Shown one piece after another: positions 63,727 to 64,000 of a stretch of 64,000 bases of DNA. Positions within the stretch are counted from its first letter, which is position 1. Each line of letters opens with the position of its first letter. The translations under genes and the position numbers were made by a program. The DNA comes from JAJRTA01 sp965603125 (GTDB lineage: Bacteria; Zixibacteria; MSB-5A5; GN15; FEB-12). The stretch covers positions 1 through 64,000 of the forward strand of contig CBFDBU010000005.1 in the NCBI GenBank assembly GCA_965603125.1, in the 5' to 3' direction. The notes under the pieces are model-generated. The model was given only the letters and a program-made list of their open reading frames with translations. It was not told the DNA's origin and made no database searches.

Positions 63727-64000
63727 CTACTTACGAACGGCCTGCTTCAGATGCTTCCCCGCCTTGAACACGGGAACCCTGGTCGCGGGGATGTTGATGG
63801 AGGCCCCGGTCTGGGGATTGCGGCCAATACGAGCCTTACGCCTGGATACGGAAAACGTCCCAAAACCGGCAAAACTGACTTTCTTGCCTTTCTTGAGTTG
63901 ACCTGTGACGTTGCTCATGAACGCCTGCAGCGCTTCCGAAGCCTGTCGCTTGGTGATGCCGGAATTGCTGGCCATCACACCAATCATTTCTTCTTTCGTC
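63727..64000 (-). CDS. HU family DNA-binding protein (5' end off the window)
   Basis: The frame runs from the stop at 63727 through MIGVMASNSG and on through TKEE to the window edge; the base at 64000 fits the last base of an ATG, giving MTKEEMIG. About 91 residues, standard for HU. Hallmarks are KKVSFAGFGTFSVSRRKARIGRNPQTG and the C-terminal PVFKAGKHLKQAVRK. HU compacts DNA and bends it. The start codon itself is two bases outside the window, so it is slightly partial. Confidence 0.93.
   Translation of the reverse strand, partial: TKEEMIGVMASNSGITKRQASEALQAFMSNVTGQLKKGKKVSFAGFGTFSVSRRKARIGRNPQTGASINIPATRVPVFKAGKHLKQAVRK

Overview
The window looks like chromosomal sequence from a diderm, FCB-like bacterium. 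Supporting this are a Pal/OmpA-type lipoprotein, a BamD-like assembly lipoprotein, a LolA-like carrier, several lipobox signal peptides and full peptidoglycan enzymes. The mix of Ig-like lipoproteins, TPR lipoproteins and a DUF6754-type membrane operon reminds me of candidate phylum Zixibacteria; that placement is an inference from protein style, not a search result.

Layout. 1-157 is the tail of an IS3-family insertion sequence. 158-2430 is gene-poor, with one TPR protein and an imperfect 83-bp direct repeat. An intact tRNA-Leu(CAA) lies at 2432-2515, and a second copy of its 5' half lies at 5721-5762. Between them is a visibly AT-rich four-gene unit: an unrecognised protein, a Ser/Thr-kinase-like protein, a small cysteine-pair protein and a TPR protein, all on the minus strand. 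I read it as a small genomic island.

5863-14026 holds a class A penicillin-binding protein, tyrS, two large lipoproteins (TPR and Ig-like) and an MscS channel. 14228-15619 has a cupin protein, a two-way terminator and an OmpA-type lipoprotein. 15716-18623 is a sugar ABC importer (binding protein and two permeases, no ATPase). Divergent from it, 18742-21609 is a tightly coupled four-gene membrane operon of unknown function. 21699-28322 has a DUF72 protein, an exact 107-bp tandem duplication, a NatA/NatB-like ABC exporter, a D-Ala-D-Ala carboxypeptidase, and a UDP-sugar dehydrogenase plus epimerase pair. 28437-32565 has an orphan gene, a glycosyltransferase and leuS.

32659-44055 is the classic translation and RNA block on the minus strand. 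In transcription order it is rimP, nusA, infB, DUF503 (ylxP), rbfA, nrnA, truB, ribF, rpsO, pnp and an M16 peptidase. tRNA-Arg(CCG) follows at 44377. 44596-46278 carries a hypothetical membrane protein and an aldo/keto-reductase-like protein without the catalytic tetrad. 46358-50435 is a peptidoglycan-processing operon (NlpC/P60, dipeptide epimerase, amidase, small membrane protein). 50508-53701 has an aminotransferase and transketolase. 53775-64000 is another long minus-strand series: hup, ftsK, lolA-like, rimO, lytic transglycosylase, bamD-like, nadD, polA and coaE.

A dispersed 61-64 bp repeat that folds into two hairpins inside an outer GTAGGTC/GACCTAC stem occurs at least five times. Its arms vary on both sides together, so the fold rather than the sequence is kept. 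It brackets two isolated genes, the cupin gene and the orphan at 28437. The strongest candidates for undescribed biology are the kinase island at the tRNA-Leu and the four-gene DUF6754-type membrane operon.
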